From: Halobacterium jilantaiense
GTDB taxonomy: Archaea > Halobacteriota > Halobacteria > Halobacteriales > Halobacteriaceae
Direction: 5' to 3'
Assembly (NCBI RefSeq): GCF_900110535.1
Contig: NZ_FOJA01000001.1
Coordinates: 1,585,393 to 1,649,392 of the forward strand
Length of the DNA stretch: 64,000 bases
Part shown: positions 18,603 through 27,090 of the stretch, in pieces
Layout: every line of letters begins with the position of its first letter
Numbering within the stretch: the first letter of the stretch is position 1
Position numbers and translations under genes: made by a program
Notes under the pieces: generated by a model
Seen by the model: the letters and a program-made list of their open reading frames with translations, nothing else
Database searches by the model: none
Told to the model about the DNA's origin: nothing

Positions 18603-18983
18603 ATGAAAGTGCTGGTGGGTATCGGCGGAGCGGACGACTCGCTGGACGCGCTCGAGGAGAGCGTGCAGCGGGCCGGCGACACGGGCGACGAGTTGACCGT
18701 AGCGGTGGTGGAGAATCCGGAGAGCGACCGCGAGACGGAGGAGCTCGTCGAGGCGGCGCGGTCGGCGCTCGCGGACGCGGGCCTGCCGGAGAACGTCCGA
18801 CAGCTCTCGGGCGACGCGGGGAGTTCGCTCGTGGAGCTGGCGGAAGCCGGGGACTTCGACCAGATCGTGCTCGGCGGCGGCCACCGCAGCCCGATGGGGA
18901 AAATCAAGCTCGGACACATCGCGGAGTTCGTGCTGTTGAACGCGCGGACGTCGGTGAAGCTGGTGCGTGACGATGGCGGGTGA
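18603..18983 (+). CDS. Universal stress protein-like, UspA fold
   Basis: This 126-residue protein has the UspA fold: MKVLVGIGGADDSLDAL at the N-terminus and FDQIVLGGGHRSPMGKIKLGHIAEFVL at the C-terminus. The ATP-binding pattern G-x2-G-x9-G-S/T is degenerate, so nucleotide binding is uncertain. It overlaps the next gene by 11 nt and the pair is likely an operon. CGCTTTTGC at 18570-18578 gives a leaderless promoter about 27 nt upstream. It is one of three Usp genes within 2.2 kb. Confidence 0.82.
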   Translation: MKVLVGIGGADDSLDALEESVQRAGDTGDELTVAVVENPESDRETEELVEAARSALADAGLPENVRQLSGDAGSSLVELAEAGDFDQIVLGGGHRSPMGKIKLGHIAEFVLLNARTSVKLVRDDGG

Positions 18984-19518
18984 GCGCGTCTACCCCGACG
19001 AGGTCGCTGGAGCGTTCCCCGAGCCGCCGGTGTCGTTCACCGACGGAGAGGGGCGGGACCTCGAAGTGCGAGGGTTCGAGACAGTGGACGAAGAGACGGC
19101 GGCCGTCGACGCGCTAGTGGCGATGTACGACGACTTCGACCCGTCGGACCGCGCGCAGGGCGTGCCGCCGGTCGGCGAGGACCGCGTGCGGGACTGGCTG
19201 GACACGCTGCTGGAGCAGGACGGCTTCGACGTGGTTGCGTGGCACGGCGACGAGGTGGCGGGCCACGCGACACTCGTGCCCGACGACGGCGAGACGTACG
19301 AACTCGCCATCTTCGTCCACCAGACCTACCAGGGAGCGGGCATCGGCACGCGCCTCATCGAGGCGCTGCTGGGCCACGCGCAGGCGAACGGCGCGGAGCT
19401 GGTGTGGTTGAGCGTCGAGCGCTGGAATCGCCCGGCGGTCGCGCTCTACGAGAAGGTGGGGTTCGAGACCGCGTCCGCGGAGAGCTTCGAGATGGAGATG
19501 GCGATTCGGCTGAACTGA
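18973..19518 (+). CDS. GNAT-family N-acetyltransferase
   Basis: This 181-residue acetyl-CoA-dependent acyltransferase has GNAT motif A in QTYQGAGIGTRLIEALL, the beta-bulge strand ELAIFVHQTYQ before it and ALYEKVGFE as motif B. Its substrate is unknown. The ATG at 18973 overlaps the Usp gene by 11 nt; a GTG at 18967 is also possible. The overlap implies coupled translation. Confidence 0.88.
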   Translation: MAGERVYPDEVAGAFPEPPVSFTDGEGRDLEVRGFETVDEETAAVDALVAMYDDFDPSDRAQGVPPVGEDRVRDWLDTLLEQDGFDVVAWHGDEVAGHATLVPDDGETYELAIFVHQTYQGAGIGTRLIEALLGHAQANGAELVWLSVERWNRPAVALYEKVGFETASAESFEMEMAIRLN

Positions 19519-19558
19519 GTGGGCAGCATTCAAGCCCGCGGCGGGCGACCCGCCACCG

Positions 19559-19843
19559 ATGGCCGACTCCGATTGGTCCAACGAACACATCTCGCGCGCG
19601 AACCGATTGGCCCTCCACGTCGTCGTCGCGTGGGTCGTCCTCGTCGTCGTGAGCGCGGCGCTGGCCGGCACCGGTGGCTTCGGGCCGCTGGTCGTCGGCG
19701 TGCTGTCGCTGGCCGCGGTGTGGTTGCTGGTCCACTCGCTGTTCTCGCAGGTCGACGGGCTCGTTCGGACGCGACTCGAAGCGGCCGACAGCCTCGATGC
19801 GCGTCCAGAAGACGGCGGAGCGCGCGACGGGTCAGACGGATAG
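19559..19843 (+). CDS. Small two-helix membrane protein
   Basis: This 94-residue protein has two hydrophobic segments (about residues 17-38 and 42-62) and acidic ends. It has no recognised domain. The 3' end overlaps the convergent Usp gene by 12 nt. The acidic tail and codon use resemble neighbouring genes, supporting it as real. Confidence 0.6.
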   Translation: MADSDWSNEHISRANRLALHVVVAWVVLVVVSAALAGTGGFGPLVVGVLSLAAVWLLVHSLFSQVDGLVRTRLEAADSLDARPEDGGARDGSDG

Positions 19844-20275
19844 CACGGGCTGGCTGGCGTACAGCAGGACGTACTCGGCGGCTTTCTCCAGTACGTCGCC
19901 GGCGTCACCGCGCATTCCCTCACGAGGAACGACGAGGAAGTCGGCGTCGACGTCCTCGGCGGCGTCGAGGATGACGCTGCCGGGGTGCTGGAGCTTGCGG
20001 GACGTGGAGAACCCGTAGGCGATCGAGGAGTCGACGGTGACGCCCTCGGGCGCGAGGTCCTCGACCTCGCCGAGGAAGGTGTTGGTCTCCTCGACGACGT
20101 CGTCCTCGGCGACGTCGCCGGTCTCGATGGCGCGAGTCACCGTCTCGCCGAGCACGTACAGCGCGTGGGCGTTCGCGTCGTAGCGGTCGGCGACCGTGAC
20201 GGCGTACTCGGCGGCTGTGGCCGAGGCGTCCGTGCCGTCCACCGGGACGAGCACGGTGTCGACGGTGAGCGTCAT
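19832..20275 (-). CDS. Universal stress protein, UspA family
   Basis: This 147-residue UspA protein begins TVDTVLVPVDGTDASATAAEYAV, with an ALYVLGET strand and VILDAAEDVDADFLVVPREG. The C-terminal glycine pattern is degenerate (REGMRGDAGDVLEKAAEYVLL), so nucleotide binding is uncertain. It shares a compact divergent promoter region with the Usp gene at 20351. Confidence 0.85.
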   Translation of the reverse strand: MTLTVDTVLVPVDGTDASATAAEYAVTVADRYDANAHALYVLGETVTRAIETGDVAEDDVVEETNTFLGEVEDLAPEGVTVDSSIAYGFSTSRKLQHPGSVILDAAEDVDADFLVVPREGMRGDAGDVLEKAAEYVLLYASQPVLSV

Positions 20276-20296
20276 ACGTGGGGATGCAGCGTCGGG

Positions 20297-20328
20297 CTAC
20301 TAAAACGCTCCGCGTGTGGGTTTAAGGT
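20297..20328. promoter_or_regulatory. Divergent promoter pair between two Usp genes
   Basis: On the minus strand GTTTTAGT (20306-20299) lies about 27 nt before the start at 20275. On the plus strand GTTTAAGG (20320-20327) lies about 27 nt before the ATG at 20351. The two TATA-like boxes are only 13 nt apart, so the two stress genes may compete for or share transcription factors. Confidence 0.6.
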
Positions 20329-20350
20329 TCCCGACCGGGAAGGCCAGCAC

Positions 20351-20782
20351 ATGATAGACACGGTGGTCATCGCGACCGACGGCTCCGAGAGCGTCGGGCG
20401 GGCCGTCGACGTGGCCCTCGACGTGGCGAGGCGCTTCGAGGCCGACGTCCACGCCCTCTACGTCCTCGAGGAGAGCGAGGTAGAGTCCGCGCCGGAGGCG
20501 GTCCGCGACGAGATGCGCGACGCGCTTGAGGACCGCGGCCGAACCGCAGTGAGCGCGGTGGCGGACAGAGCCGACGTGGACGTGACGACGGCCGTCCGCG
20601 AGGGGCGACCGCCCGCCGAAATCAGTCAGTACGCCCGCGACGTGGACGCTGACGCGGTGGCGACGGGGACTCGGGGCCGCCACGGCGAGAATCGGTTCCT
20701 CATCGGGAGCGTCGCGGAGCGCGTCGTCCGGACGTGCCCGGTGCCCGTCTTGACCATCCGCCAGCTTCAGGAGGAACAGTAG
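20351..20782 (+). CDS. Universal stress protein, UspA family
   Basis: This 143-residue UspA protein has IDTVVIATDGSESVGRAVDVAL, VHALYVLEE, and the classic nucleotide-binding pattern near the end, GTRGRHGENRFLIGSVAERVV, followed by CPVPVLTIR. The motif is intact, so an ATP-binding Usp is likely. The upstream frame is open but the ATG at 20351 fits the TATA box at 20320-20327. Confidence 0.9.
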   Translation: MIDTVVIATDGSESVGRAVDVALDVARRFEADVHALYVLEESEVESAPEAVRDEMRDALEDRGRTAVSAVADRADVDVTTAVREGRPPAEISQYARDVDADAVATGTRGRHGENRFLIGSVAERVVRTCPVPVLTIRQLQEEQ

Positions 20783-20865
20783 GCGGCTGCGGGACGGCTG
20801 CCGGGTGGCGGCGGTGAGCGCCGGCTAACCGCGGGGTTCTTCCCCCGGCCGCCCGGACGACGGGT

Positions 20866-21945
20866 ATGGAAGACTGGGTCATCGACGACGAGGACCTCCC
20901 GCTGGAGCGGAAGAGCCTGCTCCCCGGGACGGGCTTCTTCGTCCCCGACGACGTTCACGAAGCGAAGAAAGACCAGGAGGTCCGCGAGCGCGTGGAGGGC
21001 GCGGACGTCATCGTGGTCGCGGACCCCGACGCGGACGGCCTCGCGTGTGCGGCCATCATCCGGGAGGTGTACGGCGAGGCGGCGCTGATTCCCGCCGGCC
21101 CGCACGAGATAGAGGACGGCCTGCGGCGGGCCGTCGAGTTCGGCGAGGAGGACTGCCGGCTGTTCGTCTGCGACGTCTGCCCCGACCAGTTCTCGTACGT
21201 CGAGGACGAACTCGCGGCCGCCGTCGAGTACGCCAGCGAAGTCCGGTGGTTCGACCACCACCAGTGGACCGAGGAGACCGCGGCGGCCGTCCGGGACGCC
21301 GGCGTCGACCTCGTCGTCGGCGACTCCGAGGAGGAATGCACCGCGGACGTGACCGTCCGGAGTCTCGACGAAGCCGTCCCCGAGCGGTTCCGCGAGCTCG
21401 CCGAAGTCACGCGGGACCACGACCTCTGGCTGAAAGAGGACGACCGCAGCGACGACCTCGCGGACTACTCGTACTGGTCGGACGCCGAGGAGTACATGGA
21501 CGTCGTCCAGGAGCACGGTGCAGACCTCCCGGAGGACGTCATGGCGTACGTCGAGGAGCGCCGCGTCGAGAAACACGACCTCATCGACCGCGCGGTCGAC
21601 CGCGCCGCGCTGAAGGAGGTCGGCGAGTGGACGGTCGGCGTCACGTACGGCCGCTGCTCGCAGAACGAGGTCGCCGAAGCGCTCCGCGAACAGGGCGCGG
21701 ACGCCGCCGTCGTCGTGAAGCCCTCGGGGAGCGCGAGCATCCGGGGAACCGAGTCCTTCGACCGCGCCCACGAGGTCGCCCGCCAGGTGAACGGCGGCGG
21801 CCACCCGAAGGCCGCGGGCTGCAAGCCCGACATCTACGAGGACATGCTGGACTACGCGAACCACTGGACGTCCCAGGGCACCACCGCGAAGCAGGTCATC
21901 CTCGACGCGTTCCGGAACCTCCCCGAGGAACCGGCCGACGAGTAG
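20866..21945 (+). CDS. DHH-family phosphoesterase (RecJ-like)
   Basis: This 359-residue protein has the DHH fold. DPDADG (53-58), CDVCPDQ (102-108) and FDHHQ (129-133) supply metal ligands, and the DHHA1 domain ends in VNGGGHPKAAGC (about 304-318). Substrates in the family include single-stranded nucleic acids, oligonucleotides and cyclic dinucleotides; which applies here cannot be told. It is intracellular with no signal. It is followed 40 nt later by the BtpA-like gene. Confidence 0.88.
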   Translation: MEDWVIDDEDLPLERKSLLPGTGFFVPDDVHEAKKDQEVRERVEGADVIVVADPDADGLACAAIIREVYGEAALIPAGPHEIEDGLRRAVEFGEEDCRLFVCDVCPDQFSYVEDELAAAVEYASEVRWFDHHQWTEETAAAVRDAGVDLVVGDSEEECTADVTVRSLDEAVPERFRELAEVTRDHDLWLKEDDRSDDLADYSYWSDAEEYMDVVQEHGADLPEDVMAYVEERRVEKHDLIDRAVDRAALKEVGEWTVGVTYGRCSQNEVAEALREQGADAAVVVKPSGSASIRGTESFDRAHEVARQVNGGGHPKAAGCKPDIYEDMLDYANHWTSQGTTAKQVILDAFRNLPEEPADE

Positions 21946-21985
21946 CGGTCGCGTCGCTTTTCACGGCCGCCGACCTCCCCCCGGT

Positions 21986-22783
21986 ATGAGTCTCGACTTC
22001 GACGCCGACCGCGCGGTCGTGGGGATGGTCCACCTCGCCGCGCTCCCGGGTGCGCCGAGCTTCGACGGCGACCGGGCCGCCATCCGGGACGCGGCGCTCC
22101 GGGACGCCCGCCGCCTCGAAGCCGGCGGCGCGGACGCGCTGATAGTGGAGAATTTCGGCGACGCCCCGTTCTACGCGGACGACGTTCCGAAACATGTCGT
22201 CGCGTCGATGACGGCGCTCGTCCGTGACCTCCGCCGGGAAACTGACCTGCCGCTGGGCGTGAACGTCCTCCGGAACGACGCCGAGGCCGCCGTCTCCGTC
22301 GCGGCCGCTGCTGACGCCGACTTCGTGCGGGTGAACGTCCACGCTGGCGCTCGCCTCACCGATCAGGGCGTCGTCGAGGGGCAGGCAGCCGAAACCGTTC
22401 GGCTTCGGGACCGCCTCGACGCCGACGTCTCGATGCTCGCGGACGTCGACGTGAAACACTCCGCCGCGCTCGCCGAGCGACCGCTGACCGAGGAGGTCGC
22501 GGAGCTACTTGAGCGCGGGCACGCCGACGGCGTGGTGGCGAGCGGGGCCGGCACCGGTCACGAGACCGACCGCGACCACCTCCGGGCTGTCGTCGACGCC
22601 CGCGACAGCCTCGGCGTCGACGCGCCGGTGTTCGTCGGAAGCGGCGTGACTCGGGAAACAGTCGAGGAGACGCTCGACCTCGCGGACGGTGCCATCGTCG
22701 GCACCGCACTGAAGGAGGGCGGAGAGACGACGGCACCCGTCGACGAAGCTCGCGTCCGGGAACTGGTCGACGCGGCGCGCTAG
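21986..22783 (+). CDS. BtpA/SgcQ-family TIM-barrel protein
   Basis: This 265-residue protein matches the BtpA/SgcQ family: VVGMVHLAALPGAPSF, GGADALIVENFGDAPF, PLGVNVLRNDAEAAVSVA, FVRVNVHAGARLTDQG and GSGVTRETVEETL on a TIM barrel. BtpA was linked to photosystem I stability in cyanobacteria; the archaeal role is unknown. It overlaps the convergent PfkB kinase gene by 4 nt. CGCTTTTCAC at 21955-21964 is the promoter-like element. Confidence 0.88.
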   Translation: MSLDFDADRAVVGMVHLAALPGAPSFDGDRAAIRDAALRDARRLEAGGADALIVENFGDAPFYADDVPKHVVASMTALVRDLRRETDLPLGVNVLRNDAEAAVSVAAAADADFVRVNVHAGARLTDQGVVEGQAAETVRLRDRLDADVSMLADVDVKHSAALAERPLTEEVAELLERGHADGVVASGAGTGHETDRDHLRAVVDARDSLGVDAPVFVGSGVTRETVEETLDLADGAIVGTALKEGGETTAPVDEARVRELVDAAR

Positions 22784-23691
22784 TCCTGAAGGTCCGCTCG
22801 GGTGGGGAGCGCGCCGCGAGCCCCGCCTGCGGTGCAGTTTCGAGCAGCGGCGGCCGTCGCGGTTCGGCCGGCCGCCTCCGGGGTCTCGTCCCCGACGACC
22901 CAGGCGTGGATGAGTGCGGCGGTGAACGCGTCGCCAGCGCCTGTCGCGTCGACCGTCTCGACATCGCGCGCGGGGACGTGGACCGTCTCCGCGTCGGTCA
23001 CGAGGTACGCGCCGTCTGCGCCGACGGTGACGGCGACCCGGTCAGCGCCACGGGTGGCGAGTTCGCGGACCGCTGTCTCGGGGTCGGTGTCGAGGTAGGA
23101 GCGTGCCGCGACCTCGTTGGCGACGAAGAGGTCCGCATTCGCGGCGGCCGCGTCGATGGTCGCCCGGGTCGCGCCGCGCCCCTCGAGTTCCGGAAGCGGG
23201 CCCGCGAGGTCGAACGCCAGTGCGGCGATGTCGCCGTCCTCGCGCATGTCGACGAGTTCCCGAACGACGCCGTCGGGCGCGTAGGCGCTCGTGAACACGC
23301 AGTCGGCGTCACGGAGCGCGTCGCGGTCGGCGTCGGTCAGTTCGAGGCCGGGGACGCTGTCGCCGCCGGCGACAATCATGCGGTCGCCGTCCGGTCCTCG
23401 GAGCACGAGCGTGTAGGACGTGGCGTCCTCGCCGCGCCGGACGCCCGAGGCGTCGACGCCCCAGTCAGCCAGCGAGTCGAGAACGGTGTCGCCGGCGTCG
23501 TCGTCCCCGATTCGGGAGACGACGCTCGCGTCGTGGTCGAGCGCGGCCAGCGCGCACGCGACGTTCGCCGCGACGCCGCCGGCGCGCTCGGTCGACTCGC
23601 GGGCGAACGCGCCGCCGTCGGGCTCCGGGAGGTTCGATAGCGCGTACACGCGGTCGAGGACCGCACTCCCGACGGCAACAATATCGCCCAT
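22780..23691 (-). CDS. PfkB-family sugar or nucleoside kinase
   Basis: This 303-residue kinase has the PfkB N-terminal GGVAANVACALAAL and the C-terminal DATGAGDAFTAALI holding the catalytic Asp and anion hole. It phosphorylates a sugar or nucleoside, but no substrate-specific motif is obvious. The BtpA-like gene is convergent with it. The DUF5807-like gene lies 9 nt upstream on the same strand, so the two may be cotranscribed. Confidence 0.9.
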   Translation of the reverse strand: MGDIVAVGSAVLDRVYALSNLPEPDGGAFARESTERAGGVAANVACALAALDHDASVVSRIGDDDAGDTVLDSLADWGVDASGVRRGEDATSYTLVLRGPDGDRMIVAGGDSVPGLELTDADRDALRDADCVFTSAYAPDGVVRELVDMREDGDIAALAFDLAGPLPELEGRGATRATIDAAAANADLFVANEVAARSYLDTDPETAVRELATRGADRVAVTVGADGAYLVTDAETVHVPARDVETVDATGAGDAFTAALIHAWVVGDETPEAAGRTATAAAARNCTAGGARGALPTRADLQD

Positions 23692-23700
23692 CAGTTCCGC

Positions 23701-24144
23701 CTACTCGCGCTCCCCGGCGAGCCACTTGTCCGAGTACGCGGTGCCACACGAACAGTAGGCGTAGGCGTGGACGACGTCACCCTCCTCGTAGAGCCCGCCG
23801 ACCTCCTCGTTCTGCTCCTCGGCGAACGAGAACACGAACTCGACGTCGTGGTCCTCGCCGGGGCCGTCGGCGGCGTTCGGGCACTCTCCAGTGACGAGGT
23901 CGCCGTCGACGTGCCCGGGCGTCTGCATCGCGGTGGAGCCGAACTCCATCGCCTCCATGCCCGTCAGTTTCTGGAAGACGCTGCGGCCGGCGTCGCCGTC
24001 CACGACGAGCACGACGCCGTCGCTCGTCTGTTCGGCGTCCGCGCGGTCCGCGAGCTGGTCGACGTCGGAGACGAACGAGTCGGAGAGGTAGAGTGCGACG
24101 TGGTCGGTGCGGTCGCCCGCGAGGTAGGCGTCGTAGTCGCTCAC
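23701..24144 (-). CDS. DUF5807-like haloarchaeal protein
   Basis: This 147-residue acidic protein resembles the haloarchaeal family I recall as DUF5807. It starts with GTG (SDYDAYLAG follows). It has ALYLSDSFVSDV, VVLVVDGDAGRSVFQ and a cysteine-bearing C-terminus (YAYCSCGTAYSDKW) that may bind metal. Function is unknown. CTTTTTCG on the minus strand at about 24167-24174 gives a promoter box 27 nt upstream. Confidence 0.75.
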   Translation of the reverse strand: MSDYDAYLAGDRTDHVALYLSDSFVSDVDQLADRADAEQTSDGVVLVVDGDAGRSVFQKLTGMEAMEFGSTAMQTPGHVDGDLVTGECPNAADGPGEDHDVEFVFSFAEEQNEEVGGLYEEGDVVHAYAYCSCGTAYSDKWLAGERE

Positions 24145-24181
24145 GAACCGAGATAGGCAGTGACCGCGAAAAAGCGTGGCG

Positions 24182-24586
24182 TTACTCGTCGTCGCCGTCT
24201 TCGTCGCCTTCGCCGAGGAGGGTCTCGACGGACTCGTCGCCGCGCTCGGCGACGGAGACGTTGAGCTGTGCGGTGGCCTCCGAGACTTCCTTGCCGCGGA
24301 CGGTGACGCGCTTGCGCTCGCCGTCGCGCTCGGGGTTGAAGCCAGCGCCGCCCTCGAGGAGGAGTTCCTTGAGGTCGCTCCCGTTCACGTCGCCGCGCAT
24401 CGGTCGGCCGGCGTCGTCGCTGCCGCCCGTGATTTCGACGGTGTAGCCGTCGAGACCGACGGCGTCCGCGTCGACCTCGTCGCCGATTTCGCGGCCGATG
24501 AATCGGTTCGCGTCCTGTCCGTCGACCTCGAACTGGTAGGTGCGTCCCGACTCGGGGTCGGCGACGGCGACCTGAAACGTAGCCAT
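24182..24586 (-). CDS. rps6e: Small ribosomal subunit protein S6e
   Basis: This 134-residue ribosomal protein of the small subunit shows [58 protein letters not shown] and the [20 protein letters not shown] ending typical of archaeal S6e, with an acidic haloarchaeal tail. It lacks the phosphorylated C-terminal tail of eukaryotic S6. The minus strand reads GGGTTTTTGAATC at about 24607-24619, a leaderless promoter box. A 567-nt region without genes precedes it. Confidence 0.95.
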   Translation of the reverse strand: MATFQVAVADPESGRTYQFEVDGQDANRFIGREIGDEVDADAVGLDGYTVEITGGSDDAGRPMRGDVNGSDLKELLLEGGAGFNPERDGERKRVTVRGKEVSEATAQLNVSVAERGDESVETLLGEGDEDGDDE

Positions 24587-24934
24587 GCCTGCAACGAGTC
24601 CGGCGTGATTCAAAAACCCGTCGAAGCCACGCAGAAGCGACGCTGAGTAGGCTACCGGCCGGGCGCGGGGGTGTGGCGAGCAGGCGGCGGTCGCGGACTG
24701 CGCCGGCAGGGTGGTCGCCGCACAACCGTCGAGGCGACCCCGCGGCTGAACTCAGGTCACAGCCGGGGCTGGTCCCGCTATCACATTTGAAGCTACGCAC
24801 CCACCGAGTTCGAGGGCCGGTGAAACAGCCGGTAGCCGCTAGCGTCCGCGAGCCGAGCGCCTCGATAGAGGCCGAAGTGAGCGGTTCACGCTGCGAGCGG
24901 CGGAGCCGCGAGCAGCGGCCGACGAGCGACCACC
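24587..24934. other. Intergenic region upstream of S6e, no gene seen
   Basis: Apart from the S6e promoter box this stretch shows no convincing coding frame. The long plus-strand frame across it reads as arginine-rich low complexity. The last 60 nt already carry short inverted repeats (GCGGC-GGA-GCCGC near 24900) that grade into the hairpin cluster to the right. Confidence 0.5.
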
Positions 24935-25133
24935 GCGCCCGAAGGGCGCGACGGGAGTGGTTCGAAAGGCGCTTCGCGCCTTTTGTCATCACGAAAGACG
25001 GCTCCGCCGTCTTTCGAACGACGAGGAGTGCTTTTGGCCGAGCTTTTGCCGAGGGCCGGCTTCGCCGGCCCGTGGTCCGAGAGACGCCAGAGGCGTCTCT
25101 CGTCATCTCGAAAGAGCGCTTCGCGCTCTTTCG
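24935..25133. repeat. Cluster of six perfect short hairpins
   Basis: Six perfect inverted repeats lie within 199 nt: 24935-24949 (GCGCCC-GAA-GGGCGC), 24965-24983 (AAAGGCGC-TTC-GCGCCTTT), 24992-25016 (arms of 11 around TCC), 25053-25071 (GGGCCGGC-TTC-GCCGGCCC), 25081-25099 (GAGACGCC-AGA-GGCGTCTC) and 25109-25133 (arms of 11 around TTC). All have 3-nt centres. Arms differ in sequence. The connector GTCATCNCGAAAGA occurs before two of them (24985 and 25102). The cluster ends 20 nt from the aldehyde dehydrogenase stop codon. No coding sense is seen. Confidence 0.8.
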
Positions 25134-25153
25134 GCGACAGTGCAAAAGGTCGC

Positions 25154-26623
25154 TTAGAACGGGTAGTCTCGCGCCTCGCGCTGGATGCTAATCCACTTCT
25201 CCTGCGTGAGTTCGTCCATGATGGCTTCGCCGTTGTAGCGGCCGATGCCGGAGTCCTTGTAGCCGCCGAAGGGGAGGTGGGGTTCGTCGTTGATTGGCTG
25301 GTCGTTGATGTGAATCATGCCGGTGTCGATGCGGTCGGCGATGTCGCGGGCGCGGCCGAGGTCGCTGGCGTGGACGCTGCCGGAGAGCCCGTACTCGGTG
25401 TCGTTCGCGAGTGCGACCGCTTCGTCGTCGTCCGAGAACGGGATGACGGGCGCGACCGGGCCGAAGTGTTCGTTGCAGGCTGCGGCCATGTCGTTGGTGG
25501 CGTCCGAGAGGACGGTGGGTTCGACGACGAGGCCGTCGTGGCCGCCGCCGGTTTCGAGGGTCGCACCGGCGTCGACGGTCTCTTCGACGTAGTCGAGTAT
25601 CGTGTCGCGCTGGGACTCGTCGATGATGGGGCCGACGACGGTGTCGCCTTCGTGGGCGCTGCCCGCGGGGAGGGCTTCGGCGCGCTCGGTGAGCTTCCGG
25701 ACGTACTCGTCGTAGACGTCCTCGTGGACGAGGTGTCGGTTGATGGAGATGCAGACCTGCCCGGAGTGGAGGAACGAACCGAAGACGCCCGAGTCGACGG
25801 CCTGGTCGATGTCGGCGTCGTCGGTGACGACGTGGACGTTGTTCCCACCGAGCTCCATCGCCGGGAGCGCGAGGTTCTGGCCGGCGGTGGCGGCGACCTG
25901 ACGGCCGACGGGCGTCGACCCGGTGAAGGAGACGACGTCCGCGTGGGGGTTGCCGGCGACCGCGTCGCCGATGTCCGACCCGTGGCCGGTGACGACGTTC
26001 AGGACACCGTCCGGGAGGCCGGCGGCCTCGAACAGTTTCGCGAGCAGGAGGCCGCCCGTCACCGGGGTCGAGGACGCGGGCTTGAGGACGACGCTGTTCC
26101 CGAGCGCAATGGCGGGCGCGACCGCCCGGATGGAGAGGTTCAGCGGGAAGTTCCACGGCGAGATGACACCGACGACGCCCTGCGGCTCGCGGACGACGAG
26201 GTTCTCCTTGCCCTCGACGGTCGACTGGCGGTGATCACCGCTCGTCCGCGTGGGGAACGACGCCGCCTCCCCAGTGATACCGACGGACGTGTGGAACTCG
26301 GCGAACCCCTTGGTCTGCGTGCTGCCGGACTCCGTCGCGAGCAACTCGAGGATGTCGTCGCGGTGTTCCTTGAGGAGGTCTCGTACCGAGCGGACGACGC
26401 TGGCTCGCTGCTGGGGGCTAGTCGCCGCCCAGTCGGCCTGTGCGTCGGCCGCCGCCTCGTAGGCGTCTTCGACATCGCGTTCGGTGCCGGCGGGGACGCT
26501 GATGAAGTGGTCCCGCGTGGACGGGTCTTCGACGTCGATGGTGTCTCGGTCGCCCGGCGAGCGGTACTCGCCGTTCACGTAGTCGACGTTCCAGTCGGCG
26601 TCTGTGAGGTCGAGGTCTGACAT
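25154..26623 (-). CDS. NAD(P)-dependent aldehyde dehydrogenase
   Basis: This 489-residue aldehyde dehydrogenase oxidises an aldehyde to the acid. It has the cofactor and oxyanion stretch VISPWNFPLNL, the FTGSTPVGRQVA strand, MELGGNN with the general-base Glu, and SGQVCISINR with the catalytic Cys. The C-terminal FGGYKDSGIGRYNGEAIMDE is family-typical. GTG at 26626 precedes the ATG at 26623; the ATG (MSDLDLTDADW) is chosen. Substrate is unknown; benzaldehyde/succinate-semialdehyde type enzymes are similar. It ends 20 nt from the hairpin cluster. Confidence 0.93.
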   Translation of the reverse strand: MSDLDLTDADWNVDYVNGEYRSPGDRDTIDVEDPSTRDHFISVPAGTERDVEDAYEAAADAQADWAATSPQQRASVVRSVRDLLKEHRDDILELLATESGSTQTKGFAEFHTSVGITGEAASFPTRTSGDHRQSTVEGKENLVVREPQGVVGVISPWNFPLNLSIRAVAPAIALGNSVVLKPASSTPVTGGLLLAKLFEAAGLPDGVLNVVTGHGSDIGDAVAGNPHADVVSFTGSTPVGRQVAATAGQNLALPAMELGGNNVHVVTDDADIDQAVDSGVFGSFLHSGQVCISINRHLVHEDVYDEYVRKLTERAEALPAGSAHEGDTVVGPIIDESQRDTILDYVEETVDAGATLETGGGHDGLVVEPTVLSDATNDMAAACNEHFGPVAPVIPFSDDDEAVALANDTEYGLSGSVHASDLGRARDIADRIDTGMIHINDQPINDEPHLPFGGYKDSGIGRYNGEAIMDELTQEKWISIQREARDYPF

Positions 26624-26703
26624 CACGTCGTAGTTGAGCGTCCACCGTGGTAACGTTATCCACCCGAGTGTTGAAGCCGGCGGGCGGCATACGCGCTGTC
26701 AGT

Positions 26704-26979
26704 GTGGACCGAGAGCTCCTGATGCTGTCGCTCCGGCAGGCGTTCGGCGGTACCGTCGCGGAGCGGCGCGCTGTCGCCCGGTCAGCCGGCGACCTCGTCG
26801 ACGACGGCCGGCTGTCCGAGGACCTGGGCGTCGACGTGACGCCGACCGTCCTCGTGGAGAATCTCGGGGACGCGCCGGATGGGACGCCGGCGGAGCGCTG
26901 GAACTGGTGGATGGGCGCGCTGGAGGCGGCGTACGGTGGCTACTACGAGTTCCGCGTGACGGCGTGGACGCGGGACTAG
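26704..26979 (+). CDS. Conserved haloarchaeal small protein
   Basis: This 91-residue protein has no known domain; it reads DRELLMLSLRQAFGGTVAERRAVARSAGDL and ends WNWWMGALEAAYGGYYEFRV. I choose the GTG at 26704 because the peptide is acidic and helical from there, while the extension to an ATG at 26647 overlaps the divergent promoter region and reads basic. The choice is uncertain. It is divergent from aldehyde dehydrogenase. Confidence 0.55.
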   Translation: MDRELLMLSLRQAFGGTVAERRAVARSAGDLVDDGRLSEDLGVDVTPTVLVENLGDAPDGTPAERWNWWMGALEAAYGGYYEFRVTAWTRD

Positions 26980-27090
26980 ACGGCCAGCCTCCGGACCGCG
27001 AGGACGGGCCCCGCGGCCGGGAGAACGACCCGGACGGCGGCCGGGCTGGCACCGACGGACCCAAACAGCCACCGGCGCTACCCCGAGTCG

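Noticed and set aside
24935-25133. CRISPR array
   Set aside because: The elements are inverted, not direct, repeats, of unequal length, with no regular spacers and no cas genes in the window.
24673-25191. A 172-codon frame over the hairpin cluster
   Set aside because: The translation is basic and repetitive (RRSREQR, ERRFAPF) and overlaps the end of aldehyde dehydrogenase. It lacks haloarchaeal acidity.
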